Assembly: GCA_977017575.1 (NCBI GenBank)
Contig: CDRNVI010000052.1
Span: 1-64,000 of the forward strand
Direction: 5' to 3'
Length of the DNA stretch: 64,000 bases
From: Paramoeba atlantica
Taxonomy: Eukaryota > Discosea
The notes under the pieces were generated by a model. It did not search any database and was not told the origin of the DNA. It saw nothing but the letters and a program-made list of their open reading frames with translations. The position numbers and the translations under genes were made by a program. Shown in pieces: positions 27,956 through 36,618 of the stretch (positions are counted from its first letter, which is position 1; every line of letters begins with the position of its first letter).

Positions 27956-28714
27956 ATGTCCTCTGACGATTCGGATGAAGATTTCCGCACGCTTCGCCGG
28001 CGACCACGAAAGAATCGCGAGGCCCAGTACGCCCAGGAGGATGCCGCTGCGGAAGGTATTGTAAATCTCGCCACCACAGACCTTGACGCACTCTCTCTTG
28101 GTGATTTCCTAAAAGCCTACGAACGACGTCCTAGACCTCAGCAGATATGTCGCACAGGTGCAGCTCACCCAAACGCCAGGACGCGCATTCCATCCTGGTC
28201 CGAGTTGGAGACCAATACGGCCCCCTACCCCTACATTCGCATGTTACAACGCGCAAGTCACTGCGCTCGAGAGCGAAACCCGGAGGCCATTCGGGCCGGA
28301 GAGGGGACGATTCAAATTCTGGGCCCGAAAATGCAAAAAGACGGGCCTCGGAAAACTGTGATTACAAACTTCCGAGATGTCTGTGCCTCCATGGCCCGCA
28401 CCGAGGAGAACGTCATGGACTTTTTAACCAAGGAACTTAGCACGACGGGAAATTTGGATTCTAATCTGTGCCTGGTGTTGAAAGGGAGCTACCGCGACCA
28501 CAACTTGGAGAAAGCCCTGCGTAAATACGCCGATGAGTTTATCGTGTGCTATGCCTGTGGCTCTGGCCAGACCACACTCTCGCGCGACCCCGTATCTCGT
28601 CTTTTTGAGCTTAAATGTGAAAAATGCAATGCGTCGCGAAATGTGTCGTCCGCGACAGCCGGATTTGCCGCCCAGACCACACGGCGTGCCATTCAAAGAA
28701 TGAAGCAAGGCTAG
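27956..28714 (+). CDS. EIF2S2: Translation initiation factor eIF2 beta subunit
   Basis: 252 residues. The conserved C-terminal fold shared by eIF2-beta and eIF5 is clear: KTVITNFRDVCASMAR, VMDFLTKELSTTGNL, LVLKGSYRDHNLEKALR, and the zinc ribbon CYACGSGQTT ... CEKCNASRNV (about 198-225). eIF2-beta helps recruit initiator tRNA and binds eIF5 and eIF2B. The N-terminal region is short and acidic; the lysine-block repeats that animal and yeast proteins use to bind eIF5/eIF2B are not seen. This is a reduction compared with the 285-333 residue human/yeast proteins. Confidence 0.9.
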   Translation: MSSDDSDEDFRTLRRRPRKNREAQYAQEDAAAEGIVNLATTDLDALSLGDFLKAYERRPRPQQICRTGAAHPNARTRIPSWSELETNTAPYPYIRMLQRASHCARERNPEAIRAGEGTIQILGPKMQKDGPRKTVITNFRDVCASMARTEENVMDFLTKELSTTGNLDSNLCLVLKGSYRDHNLEKALRKYADEFIVCYACGSGQTTLSRDPVSRLFELKCEKCNASRNVSSATAGFAAQTTRRAIQRMKQG

Positions 28715-29244
28715 ATAATGGGAAACGGATGGGAATTTTGAGAAACAAGTGGGCATGGAAGAAAACAGATCATGTTCCTTTTTGTTGATTTTATAGTCAT
28801 GCAATTTGATATGAAATTTTCGTAAACTTTGCAGTTTTTTCTGGCCATTCTTACTTATCGACTATGATTCTTACTTATCGACTACGATCCTTACTTATCG
28901 AGTTGTGCTGTTCATTTTTTTCGGAATAACGCTTCAATAGAAAGAAAACTCGCTTTAAATTTAAATAGCTTCGCTCGGTCTGCTTAAAAGATTTTTAATT
29001 TGAAAAGAATATGGAAGATGTACCGTACAAACATCGGTTCACGCAGCATGCAGTATTGTCAATATTATTGACGTCAATTATTGAATAATTGACGTTAAAG
29101 TAAATATACCAAGACGGCGAAAAAATATGAATCGATTTCAAATTAAATTTTAAGTAGTTGAACTGCAGTAATTCTATGTTATTTGAAAATAAATGAAACG
29201 TTTTTTGCTCTAAGATAAAATAAAACTTTGTTTCATTTGACATT
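28715..29244. other. Intergenic region with a 20-bp tandem repeat
   Basis: Three copies of ATTCTTACTTATCGACTATG-like sequence lie at 28847-28866, 28867-28886 and 28887-28902 (last partial). A short palindrome around TTGACGTCAATTATTGAATAATTGACG (29069-29095) may fold. Nothing coding recognised. Confidence 0.6.
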
Positions 29245-30312
29245 ATGATTACGTATCGCTTTGACACTCTGAGCACAAGTGCCTTAGGTATATGTGGCTA
29301 TACTATCACGGCTGGTTATGCATGTGTAGCATTATGGAAATGGAGGCGGAGAAATGCAACTTCGAGCCTCGACTCTTCACAAGCACCAGACGATCTTGAA
29401 AAAGAAAGGACCATTTTTGCTTTTGTACGAGGCAGGCGAATTTTGCCAGTATGTGCCAAATCTCTATATGCTTTCGGGGTGTCCTTTATTGGTACCTTAC
29501 TGTTTTACCTCGAGCCACGAATTCCGCTAGCACTACCCGCGGCGCTCACTTTTATTTGTGGTTTGCTTAATTTGACTTCTCCAAGCGAAGCTCTGTCTCC
29601 TCGCGGAAGAAATGGAATGTTGACTCTTCTTTCGCTTTCTTGTGGATACGCCATGGGTCCAATTAATGTCACTTTTCCTAGTATGATTGCACTACCATTC
29701 TACTCATGTGTGTTCTCCACTTTATTGAGTCACATGGTGGCAAGTAAAGTTTGTCAAACGTCCTCGTGGTATTTGATACACGCGTTGATCTGCAGCTTAA
29801 CCTTCGGAAATTCGTTGTTGGAAAGTATATTCAAGCACCCAGGGCGCGCCCTCCCCTTTCATATATGGCAAATAGTCCAGAGCGGTATTTGCGTAGGGAT
29901 GACTGTATACGGCTGGTATGCCTGCATTGGTTCTCGACAACGAAGGTCGGGGACAGTAAAAGAGGTGTATGTTGCAATGGACGATCCTGCCAAACAGGAT
30001 TGTATGATTCATCGAGACACAACAATTATTTTTGGTGCTACAGCCTCCATTTTGTTTATTATTACGCGTCAACTCATGCGAAAAGTATTCAGGAGACGAG
30101 GTCCACCTCAGTCTTCTCATAATACTGCCTCCTCGACTATTATATGGCCGGGTTATCCCACCATCGGTCTCCACGTGGGGTTCTCAGATATAAGCTCGGC
30201 TTTGATCTGTGTCGCAGGGTACATATTAGCTGTCAGCAAATTGCAACATACATATGGCACAACGTGTGGTCATCGCATGAGCGAACTGGGGCGTGGCATT
30301 ATGGGTTCGTAA
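29245..30312 (+). CDS. Multi-pass membrane protein resembling TMBIM5/GHITM (Bax inhibitor-1 family)
   Basis: 355 residues with about seven hydrophobic segments. Features like GHITM/TMBIM5: a GMLTLLSLSCGYAMGPINV segment, a YSCVFSTLLSHMVASK helix, a long helix CVGMTVYGWYACI followed by basic residues, then DDPAKQDCMIHRDTTIIFG, which parallels the family's YDPINSMLSIYMDTLNIF near the C-terminus. TMBIM5 is an inner-mitochondrial-membrane cation/proton exchanger. Unlike it, this protein continues with about 70 extra residues (basic linker RKVFRRRGPPQ plus one more hydrophobic helix). No clear targeting peptide. Assignment is by partial motif only. Confidence 0.45.
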   Translation: MITYRFDTLSTSALGICGYTITAGYACVALWKWRRRNATSSLDSSQAPDDLEKERTIFAFVRGRRILPVCAKSLYAFGVSFIGTLLFYLEPRIPLALPAALTFICGLLNLTSPSEALSPRGRNGMLTLLSLSCGYAMGPINVTFPSMIALPFYSCVFSTLLSHMVASKVCQTSSWYLIHALICSLTFGNSLLESIFKHPGRALPFHIWQIVQSGICVGMTVYGWYACIGSRQRRSGTVKEVYVAMDDPAKQDCMIHRDTTIIFGATASILFIITRQLMRKVFRRRGPPQSSHNTASSTIIWPGYPTIGLHVGFSDISSALICVAGYILAVSKLQHTYGTTCGHRMSELGRGIMGS

Positions 30313-30355
30313 GCATTCTAGGACCGTTAATCTTTTTTCAGACCTTACTGAACTA

Positions 30356-30669
30356 CCGTATACCCCCCCCCCCAGTACGATACCCCCCCAGTGAGAGAGA
30401 TTTGGCCCTTTTTGGGCTGACACCCAGTAAGAGAGATTTGGCTCGGGGGTATAGGGAGTAGGGGATGGGTGTCTGCATGTTGGGGGCCTCGGGGGTAACC
30501 CAAATAAGCGTCTTAACACGTTTTCCGAAGAAACAATACAAAAAAATAGTCAAAAAAGTCGGGAGAAAAGAGGAAACTTGCCAAAAAAGCATACCCCCCC
30601 AGTAAGAGAGATTTGGCCATTTCTACCCAAAACCCATTCTCTTACTGGGGGGGGGGGGGGGGTATACGG
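30356..30669. mobile_element. MITE family 1, copy A (314 bp, TA target duplication)
   Basis: Starts CCGTATACCCCCCC and ends with its complement GGGGTATACGG, flanked by TA at 30354-30355 and 30670-30671. Internal direct/inverted copies of CAGTAAGAGAGATTTGGCCC occur near each end. The same element lies inverted at 54964-55316, including the internal ACACGTTTTCCGAAG-like stretch. No coding capacity; a non-autonomous Tc1/mariner-type element. Confidence 0.85.
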
Positions 30670-30745
30670 TATACAATATTCACATAGAGTTTCCTTTTCT
30701 TAATTTTCTTCCAATTCCAAGAACAAAACTTCCAATTAATTTGAA

Positions 30746-31189
30746 TTGCTACGATGCCTTTGTTTGTCATTTCAGTTGAATACCAACGGCCTCAGGCAGC
30801 ACGAATCCGTGGTGCTTCGTTACGTGGACTGTAGTACACGTACTGTTGACTTGCTTCGCGAAACTCAACTCTCTTCTCCTATTGATTTTAGGTCTATGCC
30901 CCTTAGTCTAGAATGTATTGTGCTTTCGGGTGTGGGGCTTCGTGGCGCTCTCGATTTAACGTACCTTCCATGTAATTTACGCGAGCTGATGCTGTCTTAC
31001 AACCTCTTTGAAGGAACCATTGATGTTTCAATGCTTCCGAAAGGTATGACAGATCTTGACTTGACGCTTTGCGATCTTACTGGCGAGGTAGATTTCTTCC
31101 ACCTTCCTGAAAGCATGGAGAGGCTCATCATTTTCGGTACCGGTCTCGTTGGAAAAGATAACTACCTACCGGATTGTGTTATAAAGTAG
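30746..31189 (+). pseudogene. Leucine-rich-repeat gene fragment
   Basis: About 147 codons with four LRRs of the pattern LP..L..L.LS.N.F.G.IDLS.LP, e.g. LPCNLRELMLSYNLFEGTID. The frame begins with TTG and no in-frame ATG precedes the first repeat; the signal peptide and cap seen in the related gene at 38679 are absent. A MITE ends 76 bp upstream and the Tc1 element begins 60 bp downstream. Most likely the 3' remains of a longer gene, though a short expressed protein from an internal ATG cannot be excluded. Confidence 0.6.
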
Positions 31190-31336
31190 TTTCAGTTCTC
31201 CGGCTGTTTCTCCGGTCTAGGTTTGTTTGGGACACCGGACACGAGGTACAGTAACTAGCAAAAGTGTTCAAATGTTTTCACAAATTTTAATGTTTCTATA
31301 TTTTACAAAAGAGATGCAGAGGATAATTCAGTAGTA

Positions 31337-31702
31337 CAGTGGTTTCAATTGAACTTCACCCCCGCGGAATTTTGAGTTTTTTTGTCCGTTTTTGCTCATT
31401 TTTGTTGCAAACGAGAGATCTCGTTCCCCTAGTGAAGCGCTTTGGCACCTGTTTTTCATAGGGACCCCCTAGTGCTCATATGATGACCCGAAAAACAGCC
31501 AAAACATATTTTGATAAATACGAACGTTGGAAGGAAGTCTAAAACTATGTATTTTTGACCCAGGGGGTACCAGGGGGTCAGCACCAGGGGGCAGCAAAGC
31601 GCTTCACCAGAGAAACGAGATCTATCCAATGCTGCGGAAATGAGAAAAAACAGATAAAAAAACTCAAACTTCCGCAGGGGGGAAGATATCTTGAAACCAC
31701 TG
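31337..31702. mobile_element. MITE family 2, copy A, nested in the Tc1 element
   Basis: 366 bp. Ends CAGTGGTTTCAA ... TTGAAACCACTG with TA on each side (31335-31336, 31703-31704). The two arms are imperfect inverted repeats for about 130 bp, each holding an ATCTCGTT(C/T)C(C/T)CTAGTGAAGCGC-like block. Non-coding; other copies lie at 35739-36100 and 5690-5888. Confidence 0.88.
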
Positions 31703-31795
31703 TATATTACAGTAGTGTAGGCTGGAGTAGTGCTTACATTCCCACGTACTTAGACTTCATCAACGATCTTACGGTAAAAAACTATGAAAGATATA

Positions 31796-32241
31796 CCGGT
31801 CTAAACTTAATCACGCCCAAACTGAATTAAGCCCGAAATCTCCCTTTGGGCTTAATTAAGTTTGGGCGTAATAAACGTTATGTTCGACAAACTGTTTTCT
31901 AAATCTTTTGAAAAAGAATTTTCCATTTTTTATGGATAACTTTACGATTCCGAAGGTAGTGCTTGATGAGGTTTCGTCAAGACGAAACACTGACTGAAAG
32001 TTAAGAAGAGATTGATGTCCAGACGCTATTTAATTTATTATTGGAATGAGAGGATTTTTCAGAAATCCTATAGATTTTTTCTAAAATATTCTTTACCCAC
32101 ATATTTTCCGCGATCCCCCTCCAGGGTGATGGCATCGGGGGGGGATCGCCCGCAGCCTGACCAACCCATTTGGGCTTAATTAAGTTTGTGCGTAATTAAG
32201 TTGGGCGTAATTATGTACGGGCGTAAGTATGTTCGGCACGG
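31796..32241. mobile_element. Inverted-repeat element (MITE family 3), nested in the Tc1 element
   Basis: Bounded by TA-CCGGTCTAAACTTAATCACGCCC and, on the complement, TA-CCGTGCCGAACATACTTACGCCC. Units of AACTTAATTAAGCCC / TTAATTACGCCC are repeated within both ends, and a further inverted copy at about 31848-31890 makes the first 100 bp a foldback on its own. It may be one 446-bp element or a small foldback beside a solo end. Confidence 0.5.
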
Positions 32242-32337
32242 TAATGCGAGTCCAACACGTGAGCACTTTTTTTCACTTTTTTGAGATTACTTTTTGTTGG
32301 CCAAAATTTTGCCTTACCAAACCCAAATGACCAAAAC

Positions 32338-33231
32338 TTAATACTTCGTAAGTCTCCCCTTCCCCTTAATTACTGCCCTTAAACGACGGGGCATGCTGCG
32401 GACAAGAAGAAGACATGCACTCGGAGGATGGTCTGCCCACGCTTTTTGGGCGCGTTCCCAAAGTTCCAACGTTCCTACGGGAGGATCTGGATGATCCGCA
32501 GTTGACTTTTTGAGCTCGCCCCATAGGTGCTCTATGGGATTTAAATCGGGAGACTGCGGGGGGCAGTCTAGGACACACAATTCTTGTAAACGAAGGAATT
32601 CCCGAGCCTTCTTACTCGTGTGCTTTGGATCATTATCTTGTTGCAAGATGATCCGGGTTCATGACATCCAACTTGTGGAGGGAAGGAGACAAATGCTGTT
32701 GAAGTATTTGAACATACTATTCAGCATTCATGTTGCCATGAACCAGAGCAATGGAGCCCACACCGTGAGCCATCATACACCCCCATACCATGATGGATCC
32801 CCCACCGTACTTCACGGTGCTGTGAGTATTTCGCTCTGAAAGTGCTTCCCCAAAGCTCACCCACGCCCACCGTCTGCCATTCGACTCGAAACAGCAGATC
32901 TTACTTTCATCAGTAAAAAGCACACGGCTCCAGTCGGCGTGCGTCCAATGCTCATACTTCTTTGCAAAAGCAAGATGTAGAGCTTTGTGACGCTTCGTGA
33001 GGTGGGGTTTCCGTAATTTCTTCTTCCCCTTCAAACCACGCTTCCGAAGGGAAACCCGAATGGTTTGAAGTGAAACATCTGCAACCCCGTCATCTCTCAA
33101 CCGTTTGCTGGTCGCGACTGCATCCTTAGTTGCACCGCTCGTGATAAGGCGGCGGACGCGATTGGAGCATGTCTCGGTAAGCTTGCGAGGGCGACCTTTT
33201 TTCGGTTTGTTAACTAAGTTGGGTAGGTACT
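32338..33231 (-). pseudogene. Tc1-type transposase, broken
   Basis: Reading on the minus strand: GRPRKLTETCSNRVRRLI (second DNA-binding helix-turn-helix with a GRPR hook), WSRVLFTDESK (first Asp), GGGSIMVWGCMMAHGVG, GNMNAE, QQDNDPKHTS (second Asp) and SPDLNPIEHLWGELKK (catalytic Glu, 34 residues after the second Asp: DD34E). The first helix-turn-helix expected at the N-terminus is absent, a TAG replaces a Lys codon after GNMNAE (32717-32719), and the frame shifts before QQDNDPKH (near 32650). It cannot make an active transposase. Confidence 0.93.
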
Positions 33232-33473
33232 TTTTCTTATCCTCTGCATATCTTTTGTAAAATATTAAAACATTAAAATTTGTGAGAACATTCGAACACT
33301 TTTGTTAGTTACTGTAGAACGCGGTACGAACTTCAATACGCTTTTCTCCGATTTTTCGACATGTGGGTCTGTTCCTAAAGATTTTTGTGAGCCCCCCTCC
33401 ACTAACAGAGCAAATGTGCTTCATATTGGGGTAGTAGTGGTTGTGGGAGTAGTGCCCTATCCATGGACAGTTA

Positions 33474-33925
33474 CTCCCCCCCCCCTATCCTAGCGTTGCC
33501 TGGTTTTGGTGAAAAGCAACGCTAGGAGGGGGGGAGGGGGGTAAAAACCCCCACCAATGGGGGATTTCGAATAATGTGCTTGCTCATCGGGCCACGATTT
33601 TCAAGTGAATCTTTAGACAGTTGTTTTGTTCATGCACTTATAGTGCAGAGATTAGATACAGTTTCTGTACCTTGTTGAATTATTTTCAATTTTGTACTAA
33701 CTTTATCTTCCGGAGCATGGCCTCCAATGTCACCTCACCGGCTCCCATCGCGCACGACGGCCTCCCTCGAGGACCTGTCAGCGCGCAGCGACATCCCCAG
33801 AGCTTTCACTTTATCCAAAGTCGAGCGATGCCGGATTAGTCATCCTCAGCGGCAGGATTAGTCATCCTCAAAAGCAACGCTAGGAGGTGGGGTTACCGGG
33901 ACAACGCTAGGATAGGGGGGGAGAG
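33474..33925. mobile_element. MITE family 4 (452 bp, C-run ends)
   Basis: Left end CTCCCCCC...TATCCTAGCGTTG and right end (complement) CTCTCCCCCCCTATCCTAGCGTTG, flanked by TA at 33472-33473 and 33926-33927. A second inverted pair, AAAGCAACGCTAGGAGG, lies just inside each end. The unique middle (33700-33860) is GC-richer and contains a doubled GGATTAGTCATCCTCA; it may be captured sequence. Confidence 0.75.
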
Positions 33926-33927
33926 TA

Positions 33928-35738
33928 ATGTATTTCAAGTGTGTATATTGTCCCATTGCATTCATGAGGTAAGGGCAAGGATGGCGTGTTTCATTTGGAG
34001 ACAATTTCGTAGAAGATCTTCTATCGCTTCTTGTGATACATACAGGTTCCTTGAGCGGCAAGCCGCTGAAAATAAATGCCCGACCCCAATTTGCAAGATA
34101 AAGTCCAATACAACACACGCACTTGCTCGACTCGTACTATTGGAAGTTGGACCTCTGGGGCTAGTTTCACCATAGTTTGAATGCACATGATTTTATCCGT
34201 GTCAGTTGCTATCTGGCTTTGGACATACGGGGGGACATTTGTCTGTGTAATACTAATCTGGAGAACATAAATCTGTGTGATATTAGTATGTGTTAACTCC
34301 AAAATATTTGGTCGGACAGAAAACTGTGTTAAATCAAAAATGCACCGCAGGCGAAATTCTTCTTTTTTAGTAAATTTATGTATTTTTCTCTGAAAATTTC
34401 ATTCTTCTTGATTTATATTTGTAAAAATCACTGTAGAACCGCCGAAAGTGGTCACACCAATAGAAATCACACCAATGGAAAATTATCCGACCGTCACTGT
34501 CGATAGCCCCCCATATCATCACCTTTTTTGGATGATGAGAACGGCTTTTCGGAACGCGATCTTCGGGACTTTGCCAAGCGCCTCGAGACAGGTCTTCAGC
34601 GTGTCGTCATCACATATGATACCGACGAAGGCGATCTAGGCTCTTTTTGATAGCTTCAAGGGACGTTTCTTGCATGGCCATTTCTTCCTGCAGCCACTGT
34701 AAGGGTAGGAAAAACCTGCAACACAGTCGGAGTTGAAGTCGAAGTTGACTTGAAAAACGAGACAAGGCTTCGTACAGCGTAGCAGTTTCGGAGAGAAAAT
34801 ACATTGGTTAAATCTCCCTTTTTTCCCCCAAATTCCCCCGGTGTGCTACAATCTGAGCCGTACAGCTCTTATTTTCTATAAATCCCCCTGAATGGCTTGG
34901 TGTAAATAAGTCTATGTCTTCTCTTTCGTCAATACCAATCTAGAAGGATTGTTCGCTGAACTCGAAAAAACTTTGAAGTATTTTTTTTGAAAAATAGTTA
35001 AAATAGGGGAAAAAAGGGGAGATTCCACCAATATGTAGCGTGTCTGACTATTAAATTATTCGATTCTTCTTCCTTTAGTATACTGTAGTTTAGTATACTG
35101 TAACAGTGTTTGATAGAATGAGGTGCCGCCCTGCCTTTCTTACAAATTTCTGCAACAAACCTCGCGAGAGTAGGTACTTTTTGCCCCAATTACTTGATGC
35201 ATTAGAATTTATCCTGAATCCACCGAGTTATGCGTTTTCAAAGCCTTCAGTGAACTCACAAGTGTATCGAGTACTTTCCTTTTCTCATCTGGACCCAGGC
35301 TTCTATCCAGAGGCAAGCTATGAAAGCATTCCGAGTTTTTGGCTGCTTTGTTGGCGTGGCTATTATATTCTTCATGTCGCCGGTCAAGAGCAATACCTTT
35401 GTATTGACCCTTTCGTGTCGACAGAATACACCCTCCACCATGGAAAGTGTTTATGTAGGCTTTTCGCCATTTGAAAATTTCAGTATAGATCCACTTAGCA
35501 AGTGAAATTTTTGCGACATTGTTCAAAAAAATACCCAAAGCATAGGATTAAAACGATCTTCGGAAGTGTATGCACTGCATTCTTCCATCTCTTGCACCGA
35601 GCTTCATAGCGAATTCGTGAGATCAGTCCAATCATGTTCGTCCAGCACACACAAGCGCGGAAAAAAAATCTTCTAGCTCACTTTCTGCCTCTCGCCGAGC
35701 TACATGATCTACTGCCGCTCTATCGTCCAGCATACATA
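33928..35738. other. Degenerate non-genic region within the repeat island
   Basis: No intact gene. A plus-strand stretch at about 34520-34640 reads like coding sequence (GFSERDLRDFAKRLETGLQ, then RVVITYDTDEGD) without start or family. A minus-strand frame at 35209-35538 has a protein-like segment (KGIALDRRHEEYNSHANKAA) that could be a transposase remnant. Repeated TCTGTGT(A/G)ATA(C/T)TA near 34240-34290 is noted. All identifications here are weak. Confidence 0.35.
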
Positions 35739-36100
35739 CAGTGTTTTCAAGATGTGCAGTGTTTTCAAGATGTCTTCTCCCCTGCGGAAATTTGACTCTT
35801 TTTATCTGTTTTTTTCTCATTTTTACAGCATTGGATAGATCTCGTTCCCCTGATGAAGAGTTTTGTCGCCCTTTTTTTGTAGGGACCCCCTGGGTCCAAA
35901 ACACATGGTTTTTTGGGTCATTTTTCTGGAACACATACATTTTTTTCATTTTTTTATGCTTTGTTAAAATATTTTCTTTCGCATTTTGGCTTGTTTTCAT
36001 TTTCTTTGATCTCGTTAGCAAATGCCTTTGTTACTTTTTCTTCCCAGTGATCCCCTAGGGCTCTCGTGAGATTAAAAACACAGTTCATTTGAAACCACTG
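35739..36100. mobile_element. MITE family 2, copy B (362 bp)
   Basis: CAGTGTTTTCAAGATG at the left and CATTTGAAACCACTG at the right, flanked by TA (35737-35738, 36101-36102). The left 15 bases are duplicated in tandem (35739 and about 35757). Left arm matches copies at 31337 and 5690 for over 130 bp (CTGCGGAAATTTGACT..., GATAGATCTCGTTCCCCTGA). Confidence 0.8.
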
Positions 36101-36149
36101 TACATGTGGCGCATGTGCCCATTTACATAATCGATCGAATCCAAGATGT

Positions 36150-36345
36150 CGGCGAAGATCATCGACAAAACCTTGGTGGTGGCTCGACAAAACCTTGGTG
36201 GAATCTCGACAAAACAATGGTGAAACCTCGCCACCCTCGGCCCTTCAATTGTTTTGAGAGAAAACGTTTATTCGTCTTCAAAAGACGTATAACGTTTTTA
36301 TACGTCTTTGAAGACGTATAACGTAAAAGACTTTTACGTTATCAA
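36150..36345. repeat. Tandem TCGACAAAACCTTGGTGG repeats and a strong hairpin
   Basis: Three copies of TCGACAAAAC(C/A)(T/A)TGGTG lie at about 36163-36222. At 36272-36342, GACGTATAACG and its complement alternate (GTCTTCAAAAGACGTATAACG, TATACGTCTTTGAAGACG, ACGTAAAAGACTTTTACGT), forming two or three overlapping palindromes. No gene. Confidence 0.75.
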
Positions 36346-36618
36346 GACTTGCAATGTATGTTCTCATTATTTTTGTTTCTGCGCAAGAAGACAAAGATTT
36401 TGCTCTCAGTAACAGCACCAAAAGGAATTTTTTAATTGAAATATAGAAAATCTGTAGAACGCAAATTTTCCTTGTTAGATTTTTTTCCAACAATGGCCGT
36501 ACTTTCAATCGAAACCATGAAACGCTATTCCTCGCTGCATCAGAGCTCGTCATCACCAAACCCCTCCCCGACATAACACACTCCCTCCCCCTTTCCCTTG
36601 CACACATAACCGACACGC

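Larger units (their letters stand above)
31249..33314 (-). mobile_element. Tc1-family DNA transposon with nested insertions
   Basis: Ends are inverted repeats of about 84 bp: left 31249 (CAGTAACTAGCAAAAGTGTT...) and right 33314 reading inward on the complement (CAGTAACTAACAAAAGTGTT...), with only a few mismatches as far as AGAGGATAA. TA flanks both ends (31247-31248, 33315-33316). Two smaller elements (31337-31702 and 31796-32241) sit inside; without them it would be about 1.25 kb, a usual Tc1 size. The transposase remnant is on the minus strand. Confidence 0.9.

Noticed and set aside
31555-31830. 91-codon plus-strand frame
   Set aside because: It is the translation of MITE family 2 sequence and its flank.
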